Shown here piece after piece: positions 50,120 through 58,317 of a stretch of DNA of 64,000 nucleotides. A program made the translations under genes and the position numbers. How positions within the stretch are numbered: the stretch's first letter is position 1; every line of letters begins with the position of its first letter. This stretch comes from Gilliamella sp. App4-10 (lineage in GTDB: Bacteria; Pseudomonadota; Gammaproteobacteria; Enterobacterales; Orbaceae), in NCBI RefSeq assembly GCF_001690495.1, contig NZ_LZGS01000046.1, forward strand, positions 62,001-126,000. Reading direction: 5' to 3'. The notes below the pieces were generated by a model that was not told the DNA's origin, made no database searches, and was given only the letters and a program-made list of their open reading frames with translations.

Positions 50120-50593
50120 ATGGCTTTAAAAGAATCATTAATTGAGAATAACTCTATTTTGCTCAAAGCAGATGTTGCAACCTGGCAAGAAGCTATCAAG
50201 CTAGGCACGGATATGTTAGTTGCATCAAAAGCGATAGAGCCGTCCTATTACGATGCCATTATTAACTGCGTTAAAACAATGGGACCCTACATTATTATTG
50301 CACCAAATTTTGCTATGCCGCATGCCAGACCTGAAGACGGCGTAAATCGAACTGCGTTTGCTTTAGTTACCTTAAAAAATCCCGTCTATTTTGAAGGTGA
50401 AGATGAACCAGTGGATGTTTTAGTAACGCTTGCTGGTAGTACGTCTGATCAGCATATGGAAGGATTAATGGAAGTGACCCAAATCTTAGATGATGAAAAT
50501 AGCGAAACTGGTGTTGATCTTGACAAATTGAGGCGATGTAACTCAAAAGAAGATGTTTATGCCGTTATTGATCAGGCTTTGAGCGGAGGTTGA
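50120..50593 (+). CDS. ulaC: Ascorbate PTS EIIA component UlaC
   Basis: Cytoplasmic EIIA of the mannitol/fructose type, passing phosphate from HPr to the EIIB domain. The active His is in APNFAMPHARPEDG near residue 71. 157 residues (E. coli 154). AAAGGAG precedes the ATG at 50120, 27 bp after the ulaA-B fusion; the GGAGG near its 3' end serves the next gene, 3 bp away. Confidence 0.95.
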   Translation: MALKESLIENNSILLKADVATWQEAIKLGTDMLVASKAIEPSYYDAIINCVKTMGPYIIIAPNFAMPHARPEDGVNRTAFALVTLKNPVYFEGEDEPVDVLVTLAGSTSDQHMEGLMEVTQILDDENSETGVDLDKLRRCNSKEDVYAVIDQALSGG

Positions 50594-50596
50594 GTT

Positions 50597-51289
50597 ATGT
50601 ATCAAGCTTTAAAAAAACGTGTCTTACAAGCTAATTTATTGTTACCAAAATATAATTTGGTCACCTTTACGTGGGGTAATGTGTCTGAAATTGATCGCAC
50701 TAAAGCGGTTATTGCCATTAAGCCTTCTGGTGTTGAGTATAGCAATATGACCGTTGATGATATCGTGGTGGTTTCATTAACGGGCGACATTGTTGAAGGG
50801 AGGTTGAATCCTTCAAGCGATACTGCAACGCATATCGAACTGTATAAAGCGTTTCCTGATATTGGTGGTGTTGTACATACGCATTCACGTTATGCAACCA
50901 TTTGGGCTCAGGCTGAATTAGATATTCCTGCTTTAGGCACCACACATGCTGATTACTTTTATGGCGATGTGCCCTGCACACGTGAATTGACCGATAGCGA
51001 AATTGCAACTGACTACGAAAAAAACACCGGGTTAGTTATTGTTGAAGAATTTAAATGCCGTGGGCTTGATCCTGTCGCAATGCCAGGAGCGGTGATTTCG
51101 GGACATGCGCCATTTTGCTGGGGTAAAAGTGCTTTTGATGCTGTACATAATGCCGTTGTACTTGAAGAAATCGCCATGATGGCATTGGCAACCCGCCAAC
51201 TAAATCAGACAATTAAAATTCAACAAACTTTATCAGATAAGCACTACTTTCGCAAACATGGTGCGAATGCTTACTACGGTCAAAAATAA
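50597..51289 (+). CDS. ulaF: L-ribulose-5-phosphate 4-epimerase UlaF
   Basis: Zinc-dependent class II aldolase-like epimerase converting L-ribulose 5-phosphate to D-xylulose 5-phosphate, the last step of the pathway. Metal ligands are in [10 protein letters not shown] near residue 95 and [10 protein letters not shown] near 170; TWGNVSE near 26 and KPSGVEY near 42 complete the active site. 230 residues (E. coli UlaF 228). Araceae-type AraD is an alternative family member, but the operon fixes the role. It precedes ulaD and ulaE here, whereas E. coli ends with ulaF. Confidence 0.93.
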   Translation: MYQALKKRVLQANLLLPKYNLVTFTWGNVSEIDRTKAVIAIKPSGVEYSNMTVDDIVVVSLTGDIVEGRLNPSSDTATHIELYKAFPDIGGVVHTHSRYATIWAQAELDIPALGTTHADYFYGDVPCTRELTDSEIATDYEKNTGLVIVEEFKCRGLDPVAMPGAVISGHAPFCWGKSAFDAVHNAVVLEEIAMMALATRQLNQTIKIQQTLSDKHYFRKHGANAYYGQK

Positions 51290-51308
51290 AAGAGATAAGG
51301 AGAAAAAC

Positions 51309-51953
51309 ATGTCAACACCAAAATTACAAATTGCGTTAGATCAAACCGAATTAGCACCAGCCTTAGATGTGGCGAAAAATGTAGCAGGATTTGTCGAAAT
51401 CATTGAAGTTGGCACCATTCTTGCTTTTGGTGCAGGCATGCAAAGTGTAAAAAGGCTAAGAGAGCTCTATCCAAATCATATTTTAGTCTGTGATTTAAAA
51501 ACAACTGACGGTGGTGCGATATTGGCAAAAATGGCGTTTTCAGCCGGCGCAAATTGGTTAACAGTATCAGCCGCAGCTCACATTGCAACCGTTGAAGCAT
51601 GTAAAAAAGTGGCTGATGAATTTAAAGGCGAAATTCAAATTGAATTATATGGTCATTGGACATTAGATGATGCGAAAGCGTGGCGGAAATTAGGCATTAA
51701 GCAAGCAATATATCATCGGTCACGCGATGCTGAACTTGCTGGTATTGGCTGGAGTGAGGATGATTTAATTAAAATGCGTCAACTTTCTGATTTAGGGTTA
51801 GAACTGTCAATTACAGGCGGCATTGTACCTGAAGATATACATCTATTTGCGGGTATTAAAACCAAAGCGTTTATTGCTGGACGTGCTTTGGCTAGTGAAA
51901 ACGGTCAAAAAACTGCGCATGCATTAAGAGAACAGATTGCAAAATATTGGTAA
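51309..51953 (+). CDS. ulaD: 3-keto-L-gulonate-6-phosphate decarboxylase UlaD
   Basis: Decarboxylates 3-keto-L-gulonate 6-phosphate to L-xylulose 5-phosphate. It belongs to the orotidine-monophosphate decarboxylase suprafamily (TIM barrel): LQIALDQTELAPAL at the N terminus (Asp of strand 1), VCDLKTTDGG near 62 with the Asp/Lys/Asp triad, ELYGHWT near 112 and ITGGIVPED near 170. ATG 51309 after AAGGAG gives 214 residues (E. coli 216); the frame is open further upstream, but without support. Confidence 0.95.
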   Translation: MSTPKLQIALDQTELAPALDVAKNVAGFVEIIEVGTILAFGAGMQSVKRLRELYPNHILVCDLKTTDGGAILAKMAFSAGANWLTVSAAAHIATVEACKKVADEFKGEIQIELYGHWTLDDAKAWRKLGIKQAIYHRSRDAELAGIGWSEDDLIKMRQLSDLGLELSITGGIVPEDIHLFAGIKTKAFIAGRALASENGQKTAHALREQIAKYW

Positions 51954-51959
51954 CAACCG

Positions 51960-51992
51960 CATGCAGTCGAAGAAACTGACTGCATGATCTCT
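51960..51992 (+). terminator. Hairpin with T-run between ulaD and ulaE
   Basis: CATGCAGTC / GACTGCATG, a perfect 9-bp stem with a 9-base loop, is followed by ATCTCTTTTT. It lies inside the ula operon and could reduce read-through to ulaE or stabilise the upstream mRNA end. Confidence 0.6.
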
Positions 51993-52018
51993 TTTTATAT
52001 AAAATATGGGTTATCACA

Positions 52019-52936
52019 ATGTCGCAAAGTCAAAGTAAAGATATATCAGAAACACTGTATCAAGCCAAAAATACGCCTCGCATTGGTATTTATGAAAAAG
52101 CCTTACCTAACGAGTTATCATGGCAAGATAAATTACAAGTAACTAAAAACCTAGGATTTGATTTTATCGAAATTTCGATCGATGAATCGAATGAACGCCG
52201 TGCCAGATTAAATTGGTCTGACGATGAGATCTATTCACTCAGGCATCAATGTGAAAAAATCGGAATTCCCCTACATTCCATGTGCTTAAGTGCACATCGT
52301 AAATATCCATTTGGTTCAGCCAATAATGATATCCGCAATGAAGCTAAAATCATCATGGATAAAGCCATTACGCTAGCTTATAAGTTAGGAATAAGAGTGA
52401 TTCAGCTAGCTGGCTATGATGTTTATTATGAACCGGCTGACTTACAAACGCATCAGCGCTTTATTCAAGGTATGCAGTGGGCAGTTAAGCAAGCAGAGAG
52501 AGCAGGGGTGATGTTAGCGGTTGAAATTATGGATACGCCTTATCTTAACAGTTTAAGTAAATTCGAAATCCTAAAAAAAAATATCGACTCTCCTTACTTT
52601 ATGGCTTATCCTGATGTCGGTAATATTACTGGTTGGAATTATGATACTTGCACTGAACTTATGTTAAGCCGTGATCATATAGTCCAAGTTCATCTAAAAG
52701 ATACCTTCAAAGTTAAAGCCGATTATCTCGGACAGTTTAGGGATCTGGTTATTGGTGAAGGAGATGTTGATTTTAACGCTATTTTCAATACGCTCCGTGC
52801 TATGAATTATGTTGCACCCTTAGTGATTGAAATGTGGGCAAAAGATGAAAAATGGCAAGACAACATAATTACCGCCCAAAAACGCTTAAAAGCAATTGGA
52901 GAAAAAGCTAATTATCCTTTATTTTCAAAACTCTAG
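52019..52936 (+). CDS. ulaE: L-xylulose-5-phosphate 3-epimerase UlaE
   Basis: Converts L-xylulose 5-phosphate to L-ribulose 5-phosphate; TIM-barrel metal enzyme of the xylose-isomerase-like family. GIYEKALP near 25, GFDFIEISIDES near 47, MCLSAHRKYPFGS near 90, IRVIQLAGYDVYYE near 123, LAVEIMDTPYLNS near 165 and VIEMWAKDE near 270 match E. coli UlaE. At 305 residues it has about 20 more than E. coli (284), mostly a polar N-terminal extension. Confidence 0.95.
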   Translation: MSQSQSKDISETLYQAKNTPRIGIYEKALPNELSWQDKLQVTKNLGFDFIEISIDESNERRARLNWSDDEIYSLRHQCEKIGIPLHSMCLSAHRKYPFGSANNDIRNEAKIIMDKAITLAYKLGIRVIQLAGYDVYYEPADLQTHQRFIQGMQWAVKQAERAGVMLAVEIMDTPYLNSLSKFEILKKNIDSPYFMAYPDVGNITGWNYDTCTELMLSRDHIVQVHLKDTFKVKADYLGQFRDLVIGEGDVDFNAIFNTLRAMNYVAPLVIEMWAKDEKWQDNIITAQKRLKAIGEKANYPLFSKL

Positions 52937-52983
52937 AGTTAAAGAAAATCAATAGTGAACTCATCATCTGCAATTAAAATACA

Positions 52984-53020
52984 TTATGCTCCACTAATAT
53001 AATTTAACGGTGGAGCATAA
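52984..53020 (+). terminator. Stem-loop after ulaE
   Basis: TTATGCTCCAC (52984-52994) pairs perfectly with GTGGAGCATAA (53010-53020) around a 15-base loop. It lies 48 bp after ulaE and probably ends the ula operon, although only AATTTT follows. Confidence 0.6.
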
Positions 53021-53160
53021 CGCTAATTTTGATAAAACAGCACAGTTTCCCAATTTTGTATATCTGTTTGTTTAGGTGTTATTATTTGCGCTTTGCAGCA
53101 TTGTGCCTATCGTGTAATATAGATAGCATTCTAAAAAATAGAAAGAATTGCGGATATTGT

Positions 53161-53328
53161 ATGAAATCAATTATAAAATTACTCTTTGTCCTTTTTGTTA
53201 CGTTGACATTAATGGGATGTGGATTAAAGGGCCCGCTTTATCGTCCAGTTGAAAAAACGGTAACGCAGCAGGCTCAATCAACAACAATGACTTCAATTCA
53301 AACTGATGCATTCATTAAAATTGCATAA
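53161..53328 (+). CDS. lptM: LPS-assembly lipoprotein LptM (YifL)
   Basis: Small outer-membrane lipoprotein that helps LptD oxidative maturation. The signal peptide ends in the lipobox LMGC (Cys20), directly followed by GLKGPLYRP, the family hallmark. Only 55 residues. I chose ATG 53161; the frame is open further upstream, but that part does not look like a signal peptide. It lies 12 bp before lysA. Confidence 0.92.
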   Translation: MKSIIKLLFVLFVTLTLMGCGLKGPLYRPVEKTVTQQAQSTTMTSIQTDAFIKIA

Positions 53329-53340
53329 TGGAATAACGTG

Positions 53341-54594
53341 ATGGATTTTTTAAATTATCAACATGATCGTTTATTCGCTAATCAAATAGCAATAGCCGAT
53401 CTTGCTAAGCAGTATGGTACACCATTATATGTTTATTCGGCCGATCACATCAGTAAACAGTTTCTAGCCTATGAACAGGTTTTGACTAATAATAAGCATT
53501 TAGTTTGTTATGCGGTTAAGGCTAATAGTAATTTAGCGGTTTTAAGTTTATTGGTAAAACTGGGAGCGGGTTTTGATATTGTTTCACAAGGTGAGTTAGA
53601 GCGAGTATTAAAAGCGGGTGCCGATCCTAAAAAAATCGTTTTTTCTGGTGTTGCTAAATCAATCGTTGAAATTGAACGTGCGCTTGAAGTCGGCATTAAA
53701 TGCTTTAATGTTGAATCTGAAGCCGAATTGTATCGAATTGATGAAGTTGCCAAACGATTAAATAAAACTGCACCGATTTCATTAAGAATCAATCCCGATG
53801 TAGACGCTAAAACACATCCTTATATCTCAACAGGTCTACGCGAAAATAAATTTGGGATTAGCTATGAGTTAGCTTTAGATGTTTACCGAAAGGCACGATC
53901 ATTAGCCAATATCAATATTGTTGGTATTGATTGTCATATTGGTTCACAGTTAACTCAATTATCGCCATTTCTTGATGCTGCCGATCGTATTCTTGCCTTA
54001 GTGGATAAACTACAATCGGATAATATTGTTATTGAACATATCGATTTAGGTGGCGGTTTAGGTGTTTGTTATGATAATGAACAACCTCCTACAGCATCAC
54101 AACTTGTGACTGAGTTAAAAAACAAATTAGCTAATTATCCCGATATTGAAATTTTGTTTGAGCCAGGACGGTCTATTGTTGCTAATTCAGGTATGTTAAT
54201 TACTAAAGTAGAATATACCAAACACCAAGATGGTAACCATTTTGCGATTGTTGATGCGGGGATGAATGACTTAATCCGTCCAGCCCTTTACGATGCTTGG
54301 ATGAATATATTGCCTGAAAAACAACCACGAGCCGGCGATGAATCGTTTGTATATAATGTTGTTGGACCAATATGTGAATCAAGCGATGTACTGGCTTATC
54401 AGCGCCAGCTTTCGGTTAACCAAGATGATTTATTGGTCATTTGTAGTGCTGGTGCTTATGGTTTTAGTATGGCCTCGAATTACAATAGTCACCCGAGACC
54501 TGCTGAAGTGATGCTTATTGATGAACAACAACATAAATTAATCCGTAAGCGTGAATCTTTCGAAGATTTATGGCACGGAGAAGTGGTTTTATAA
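53341..54594 (+). CDS. lysA: Diaminopimelate decarboxylase
   Basis: PLP enzyme converting meso-diaminopimelate to L-lysine. The PLP Lys is in VCYAVKANSN near 60; HIGSQLTQLSPF near 200, EPGRSIVANSG near 278 and the CESSDVLA motif near 345 follow. 417 residues from ATG 53341, one codon after an in-frame GTG. The lptM-lysA-dapF arrangement is that of Pseudomonas and many gammaproteobacteria, unlike E. coli, where lysA is elsewhere with lysR. Confidence 0.96.
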   Translation: MDFLNYQHDRLFANQIAIADLAKQYGTPLYVYSADHISKQFLAYEQVLTNNKHLVCYAVKANSNLAVLSLLVKLGAGFDIVSQGELERVLKAGADPKKIVFSGVAKSIVEIERALEVGIKCFNVESEAELYRIDEVAKRLNKTAPISLRINPDVDAKTHPYISTGLRENKFGISYELALDVYRKARSLANINIVGIDCHIGSQLTQLSPFLDAADRILALVDKLQSDNIVIEHIDLGGGLGVCYDNEQPPTASQLVTELKNKLANYPDIEILFEPGRSIVANSGMLITKVEYTKHQDGNHFAIVDAGMNDLIRPALYDAWMNILPEKQPRAGDESFVYNVVGPICESSDVLAYQRQLSVNQDDLLVICSAGAYGFSMASNYNSHPRPAEVMLIDEQQHKLIRKRESFEDLWHGEVVL

Positions 54595-54611
54595 TATTTA
54601 TACATTATATC

Positions 54612-54643
54612 GGAATGCTTAATCACAATAGCATTTCCTTTTT
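54612..54643 (+). terminator. Terminator-like hairpin between lysA and dapF
   Basis: GGAATGCT (54612-54619) pairs with AGCATTTCC (54630-54638) with one bulged T, followed by TTTTT. It would separate lptM-lysA from dapF or attenuate read-through. Confidence 0.6.
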
Positions 54644-54718
54644 AAGTTGATGCTGGTTAACAGCCTAAACTGAAGAATAACAAACTAACACGGTTGACAT
54701 ATAGAAGGTAAACTAACG

Positions 54719-55543
54719 ATGAACTTTTCAAAAATGCATGGACTCGGAAATGATTTTATGGTTATTGATGCAGTGACGCAAAATGTTCATCTCTCGGCAG
54801 AAATGATTAAACGCATGGCAGATAGGTATACGGGTGTCGGGTTTGATCAACTTCTTATTGTTGAGCCTCCTTATGTACCCGATAGTGATTTTCATTATCG
54901 TATTTTTAATTCCGATGGTTCTGAAGTTGAGCAGTGCGGTAATGGTGCTCGTTGTTTTGCGCGTTTTGTTCGTTTAAAAGGACTAAGCCGAAAACGCGTG
55001 TTAAAAGTCAGTACCATGAAAGGTAATATTGTTTTAACCGTCAATGACGACGATACCGTACGTGTGAATATGGGGGAGCCTATTTTTGAACCGAATAAGA
55101 TTCCTTTTAAGGCTATTAAAGAAGAAAAAACCTATATCATTCGTGCACAAGAACAGACCATATTATGTGGTGTTGCATCTATGGGGAATCCTCACTGTGT
55201 GATTCAAGTTGATAATATTGTAACAGCAGAAGTGGCAACACTTGGGTCATTATTAGAGCAACATGATCGCTTTCCTGAACGCGCCAATATTGGGTTTATG
55301 CATATTATTGATCGCGATAACATTAATTTGCGTGTATTTGAACGTGGGGTTGGCGAAACGAAAGCTTGTGGTACGGGGGCTTGTGCTGCGGTAGCGGTCG
55401 GTATTAATCAAGGATTATTGAACCAACGTGTTAAGGTTAATTTACCGGGTGGCAAATTATTAATTGAATGGAAAGGCGGCAATCATCCCCTTTATATGAC
55501 TGGACCTGCTACGCATGTGTATGATGGCTTTATTGCCATTTAA
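54719..55543 (+). CDS. dapF: Diaminopimelate epimerase
   Basis: Cofactor-independent racemase making meso-diaminopimelate for peptidoglycan and lysine. The two catalytic Cys residues are in [13 protein letters not shown] near 73 and [14 protein letters not shown] near 217; the N-terminal [12 protein letters not shown] is typical. 274 residues, the E. coli length. GAAGG precedes the ATG. Confidence 0.97.
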   Translation: MNFSKMHGLGNDFMVIDAVTQNVHLSAEMIKRMADRYTGVGFDQLLIVEPPYVPDSDFHYRIFNSDGSEVEQCGNGARCFARFVRLKGLSRKRVLKVSTMKGNIVLTVNDDDTVRVNMGEPIFEPNKIPFKAIKEEKTYIIRAQEQTILCGVASMGNPHCVIQVDNIVTAEVATLGSLLEQHDRFPERANIGFMHIIDRDNINLRVFERGVGETKACGTGACAAVAVGINQGLLNQRVKVNLPGGKLLIEWKGGNHPLYMTGPATHVYDGFIAI

Positions 55544-55704
55544 TTTTGATATTCTTACTGTATGGCTTTAACATTTGTTGATGAAAAACTTCATAAGATA
55601 AAATAATTCAGAAAAGCAATTGATTTTATTTAATTTTTTTTGGTGTGGTCCAATCAAATGCGGAAAGTATATAGAATTATAAGATAATACAATAGACGTT
55701 AATT

Positions 55705-56439
55705 ATGGTTGCTAAAAATACACGAAAATTGAGAGCAAAAAAAACACAACAACAGCCTTCATCAGAAAAATTAAATGATGACATTGTGAGTCAATATCTT
55801 ATTGATAACCCTGATTTTTTTATGCGAAATGCGCGGTATGTGGAGTACATGCGAGTGCCTCATCCTGTTCGGGGAATTATTTCATTACCTGAATGGAATA
55901 TGGCTCGTCAACGTAACAAAATTAAGCAATTAGAGTGCGAAATCACATTATTAATGGAACATGCTAGTGCCAACGAATTGCTGTTTAGACAACTGATGGA
56001 TTTACAAATTGAATTGATTAAAGCTCATGATTTAAATCAATTAATGGTATTATTGAATACATGGGCAAAATCGTTAGGGCTTAGTGGTGCTTATTTATAT
56101 CTTTTTGACGATAAATGGTTACTTAATGCTCCATCAAATTATTATCACTTAGCTTTAGATTCCTCGCAATTTGATTTTATTCGTGTTAGGCATTTGCAAT
56201 ATAGTCAACAATATTTAGGCACATTAAACTCAACAGAGCTCGATTTTTTATTACCTGAACATGGTTATATTGGGTCAGTGGCTTTAACTTTATTAGGACA
56301 ATTTGGCGATTTGGGGCTTTTAGTGTTTACTAGTGCTAATCCAGAACATTATCAAGCTGGGCAAGGTACATTGTTACTTGAAAAGATGAGTGAAATTTTA
56401 CCTATTTTAATCAGCAGATGGATTATGCGGAAAAAATAA
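55705..56439 (+). CDS. yigA: DUF484 family protein (YigA)
   Basis: Cytoplasmic protein with a GAF-like fold and no known activity, conserved between dapF and xerC in many gammaproteobacteria. The diagnostic N-terminal part is YLIDNPDFFMRNARYVEYMRVPHPVRG near 30-55, followed by a coiled coil near 70-110. 244 residues (E. coli 235). It lies 9 bp before xerC with which it is surely cotranscribed. Confidence 0.9.
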   Translation: MVAKNTRKLRAKKTQQQPSSEKLNDDIVSQYLIDNPDFFMRNARYVEYMRVPHPVRGIISLPEWNMARQRNKIKQLECEITLLMEHASANELLFRQLMDLQIELIKAHDLNQLMVLLNTWAKSLGLSGAYLYLFDDKWLLNAPSNYYHLALDSSQFDFIRVRHLQYSQQYLGTLNSTELDFLLPEHGYIGSVALTLLGQFGDLGLLVFTSANPEHYQAGQGTLLLEKMSEILPILISRWIMRKK

Positions 56440-56448
56440 GGAAACGTC

Positions 56449-57369
56449 ATGGAGTTGTCTAATCAAAATGGTAATGTTAAATTAACGTTACCTGTCGATC
56501 AGTTTTTAAATTATCTCAAGTCAGAAAAACAGCTCAGTTTAAATACTCAAATCAATTATCGACGTCAGCTTTATGCACTTATATCGTTGGCAAAAGAGGT
56601 TGAAATTTTAACTTGGCAAGATTTAGATTCATCCGCAGTAAGACTGTTAATTAGTCGTAGCAAGCAAACGGGGCTACAAGCAAGAAGCTTGTCATTAAGG
56701 CTATCGGCTTTGCGTAGTTTTTGTGATTGGATGGTAAAAAACAAGCTCCTTACTGCCAATCCTGCTCGAGGCGTGTTGAATCCAAAGCTAGGTCAACATT
56801 TGCCAAAAAATATCGATATTGACGAAATTAATCAATTGCTCAATATTGATTATAACGATCCGCTTTCGGTTCGTGATAGAGCTATGCTTGAAGTTATGTA
56901 TGGTTCGGGGTTGCGTCTTTCCGAATTAGTCAGCCTTAATTGTCGAGAGTTAAATCTTACCGATGGTGAAATTCGTGTTATGGGGAAGGGTAATAAAGAA
57001 CGAAAACTGCCATTAGGTCGGGAATCTATCAAATGGATCAAACACTGGCTTCCAATGCGAGATCTGTTTATTCCACAAGACGATGCCCTATTTATTTCAA
57101 AGTTAGGCAGACGAATTTCGCCACGTAATGTTGAAAAACGATTCGCAGAGTGGGGCGTTAAACAAGGTTTAAGCAGTCATGTTCATCCTCATAAATTACG
57201 CCATTCATTTGCTACACATATGCTTGAATCAAGTGGAGATTTGCGTGCTGTACAAGAGTTGCTTGGGCATGCCGATTTATCAACGACCCAAGTTTATACG
57301 CATTTGGATTTTTCACATTTATCTGAAGTTTATGATTCAGCTCATCCACGAGCAAAAAGGGGAAAATAA
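56449..57369 (+). CDS. xerC: Tyrosine recombinase XerC
   Basis: Resolves chromosome dimers at dif with XerD. The SAM-like N-terminal domain (residues 10-100) is followed by the catalytic domain: Arg in [12 protein letters not shown] near 153, Lys in [11 protein letters not shown] near 177, [14 protein letters not shown] (His, Arg) near 245, and [17 protein letters not shown], with the nucleophile Tyr near 280. 306 residues (E. coli 298). AAGGAAA precedes the ATG. The gene context identifies XerC rather than a mobile integrase. Confidence 0.96.
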   Translation: MELSNQNGNVKLTLPVDQFLNYLKSEKQLSLNTQINYRRQLYALISLAKEVEILTWQDLDSSAVRLLISRSKQTGLQARSLSLRLSALRSFCDWMVKNKLLTANPARGVLNPKLGQHLPKNIDIDEINQLLNIDYNDPLSVRDRAMLEVMYGSGLRLSELVSLNCRELNLTDGEIRVMGKGNKERKLPLGRESIKWIKHWLPMRDLFIPQDDALFISKLGRRISPRNVEKRFAEWGVKQGLSSHVHPHKLRHSFATHMLESSGDLRAVQELLGHADLSTTQVYTHLDFSHLSEVYDSAHPRAKRGK

Positions 57370-57371
57370 CG

Positions 57372-58085
57372 ATGCACTTTTATCGATCTATGCATAGTAT
57401 TAAGGCATTTACTTTTGATCTGGATGACACTTTATATGATAATAAGATGATCGTTGAAAAAGCGGAAGAAGAAATGATCAAAACGCTTCAACATAATGAA
57501 CAATTGCGTAATTTAACATTATCTGAGTATTTTGCTGAAAAGCATGCCGTACTTGCTTCTGATCCAGAAATTTATCACGATGTCATAGTTTGGCGAATTC
57601 AAACCATCAAATCGCTATTAAGTAAAACTAACATGCCAGTGTCAAAATTTTCAGAAGTGATTGAAGAATCACTCGTTTGTTTTAATCTTTGGCGACACAA
57701 GATGGTAGTTCCTGAATCAACACATGAGTTATTAACCAAATTGGGTGCTAAATATCCTTTGGCGGTGATTACTAATGGTAACGTTGATATTAATCGAATT
57801 GGTTTGGGTGATTATTTTCAATTTTTACTGCGTGGTGGTGAACACGGGCGTTCAAAACCTTTTCCTGAAATTTTTGACTTAGCCTCTCACAAGCTAGCTA
57901 TTCCATCACACCACATTTTACATGTGGGTGATAATGCACTAACTGATGTTAATGGTGCAATTGATAATGGTTTTTTAGCGTGTTTTATCAATATTTATAA
58001 TTGCGATATTTTACATCTTGATGATGCAAGGTATTTACCCCACATCGAAATAACTCAATTGCCAGAATTAGAGAATCTGCTATAA
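57372..58085 (+). CDS. yigB: HAD phosphatase YigB (FMN phosphatase)
   Basis: HAD-superfamily hydrolase; the E. coli orthologue dephosphorylates FMN in riboflavin metabolism. Motif I is FDLDDTLYDN near residue 15, motif II is VITNGN near 130, motif III Lys is in GRSKPFPEIF near 160, and motif IV is HVGDNALTDVNGA near 180. 237 residues (E. coli 238). It starts 2 bp after xerC with GGGGAAA upstream, in the dapF-to-yigB cluster. Confidence 0.93.
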   Translation: MHFYRSMHSIKAFTFDLDDTLYDNKMIVEKAEEEMIKTLQHNEQLRNLTLSEYFAEKHAVLASDPEIYHDVIVWRIQTIKSLLSKTNMPVSKFSEVIEESLVCFNLWRHKMVVPESTHELLTKLGAKYPLAVITNGNVDINRIGLGDYFQFLLRGGEHGRSKPFPEIFDLASHKLAIPSHHILHVGDNALTDVNGAIDNGFLACFINIYNCDILHLDDARYLPHIEITQLPELENLL

Positions 58086-58097
58086 TCTTATTTTTAT

Positions 58098-58113
58098 CTG
58101 TATAAATAAACAG
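58098..58113. promoter_or_regulatory. LexA (SOS) box upstream of uvrD
   Basis: CTGTATAAATAAACAG is a perfect CTGT-N8-ACAG LexA box with an AT-rich centre, 190 bp before uvrD. E. coli uvrD is LexA-controlled, so SOS induction is expected here. Confidence 0.9.
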
Positions 58114-58227
58114 TGAAGTTATATGGAGATAAGTTATATTAAGCACAATACAACGATAAGTTGGATTCAATGAACTTTATCTTTAGTTTAAGCTGTTTAG
58201 TTACAGTCGACAAAAATATCTTGGAAT

Positions 58228-58317
58228 ATGATAAAAATATTAATAACACTCTCAACATTAATTTTGACTGGCGTTTTCTATTATCAAAATAGGTTTAGAT
58301 ATAATGAAAATCAATAA
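58228..58317 (+). CDS. Possible 29-residue membrane peptide between LexA box and uvrD
   Basis: ATG 58228 opens a 29-codon frame whose first about 19 residues are hydrophobic with one Lys at position 3 (KILITLSTLILTGVFYY), followed by a polar, basic tail. It overlaps the uvrD start by 14 bases in another frame, so it could couple to uvrD translation. Only a weak TTGGA precedes it. Small LexA-controlled hydrophobic peptides such as TisB and DinQ exist in E. coli, but no homology is claimed. It may be a chance ORF. Confidence 0.3.
   Translation: MIKILITLSTLILTGVFYYQNRFRYNENQ

Noticed and set aside
53029-53160. Upstream extension of lptM
   Set aside because: The extra 44 residues give no sensible signal peptide; the lipoprotein signal begins at ATG 53161 and ends correctly in the lipobox.
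58170-58292. 40-codon ORF in the uvrD leader
   Set aside because: It begins at an ATG overlapping a TGA, has no ribosome binding site, and has a composition typical of untranslated AT-rich DNA.
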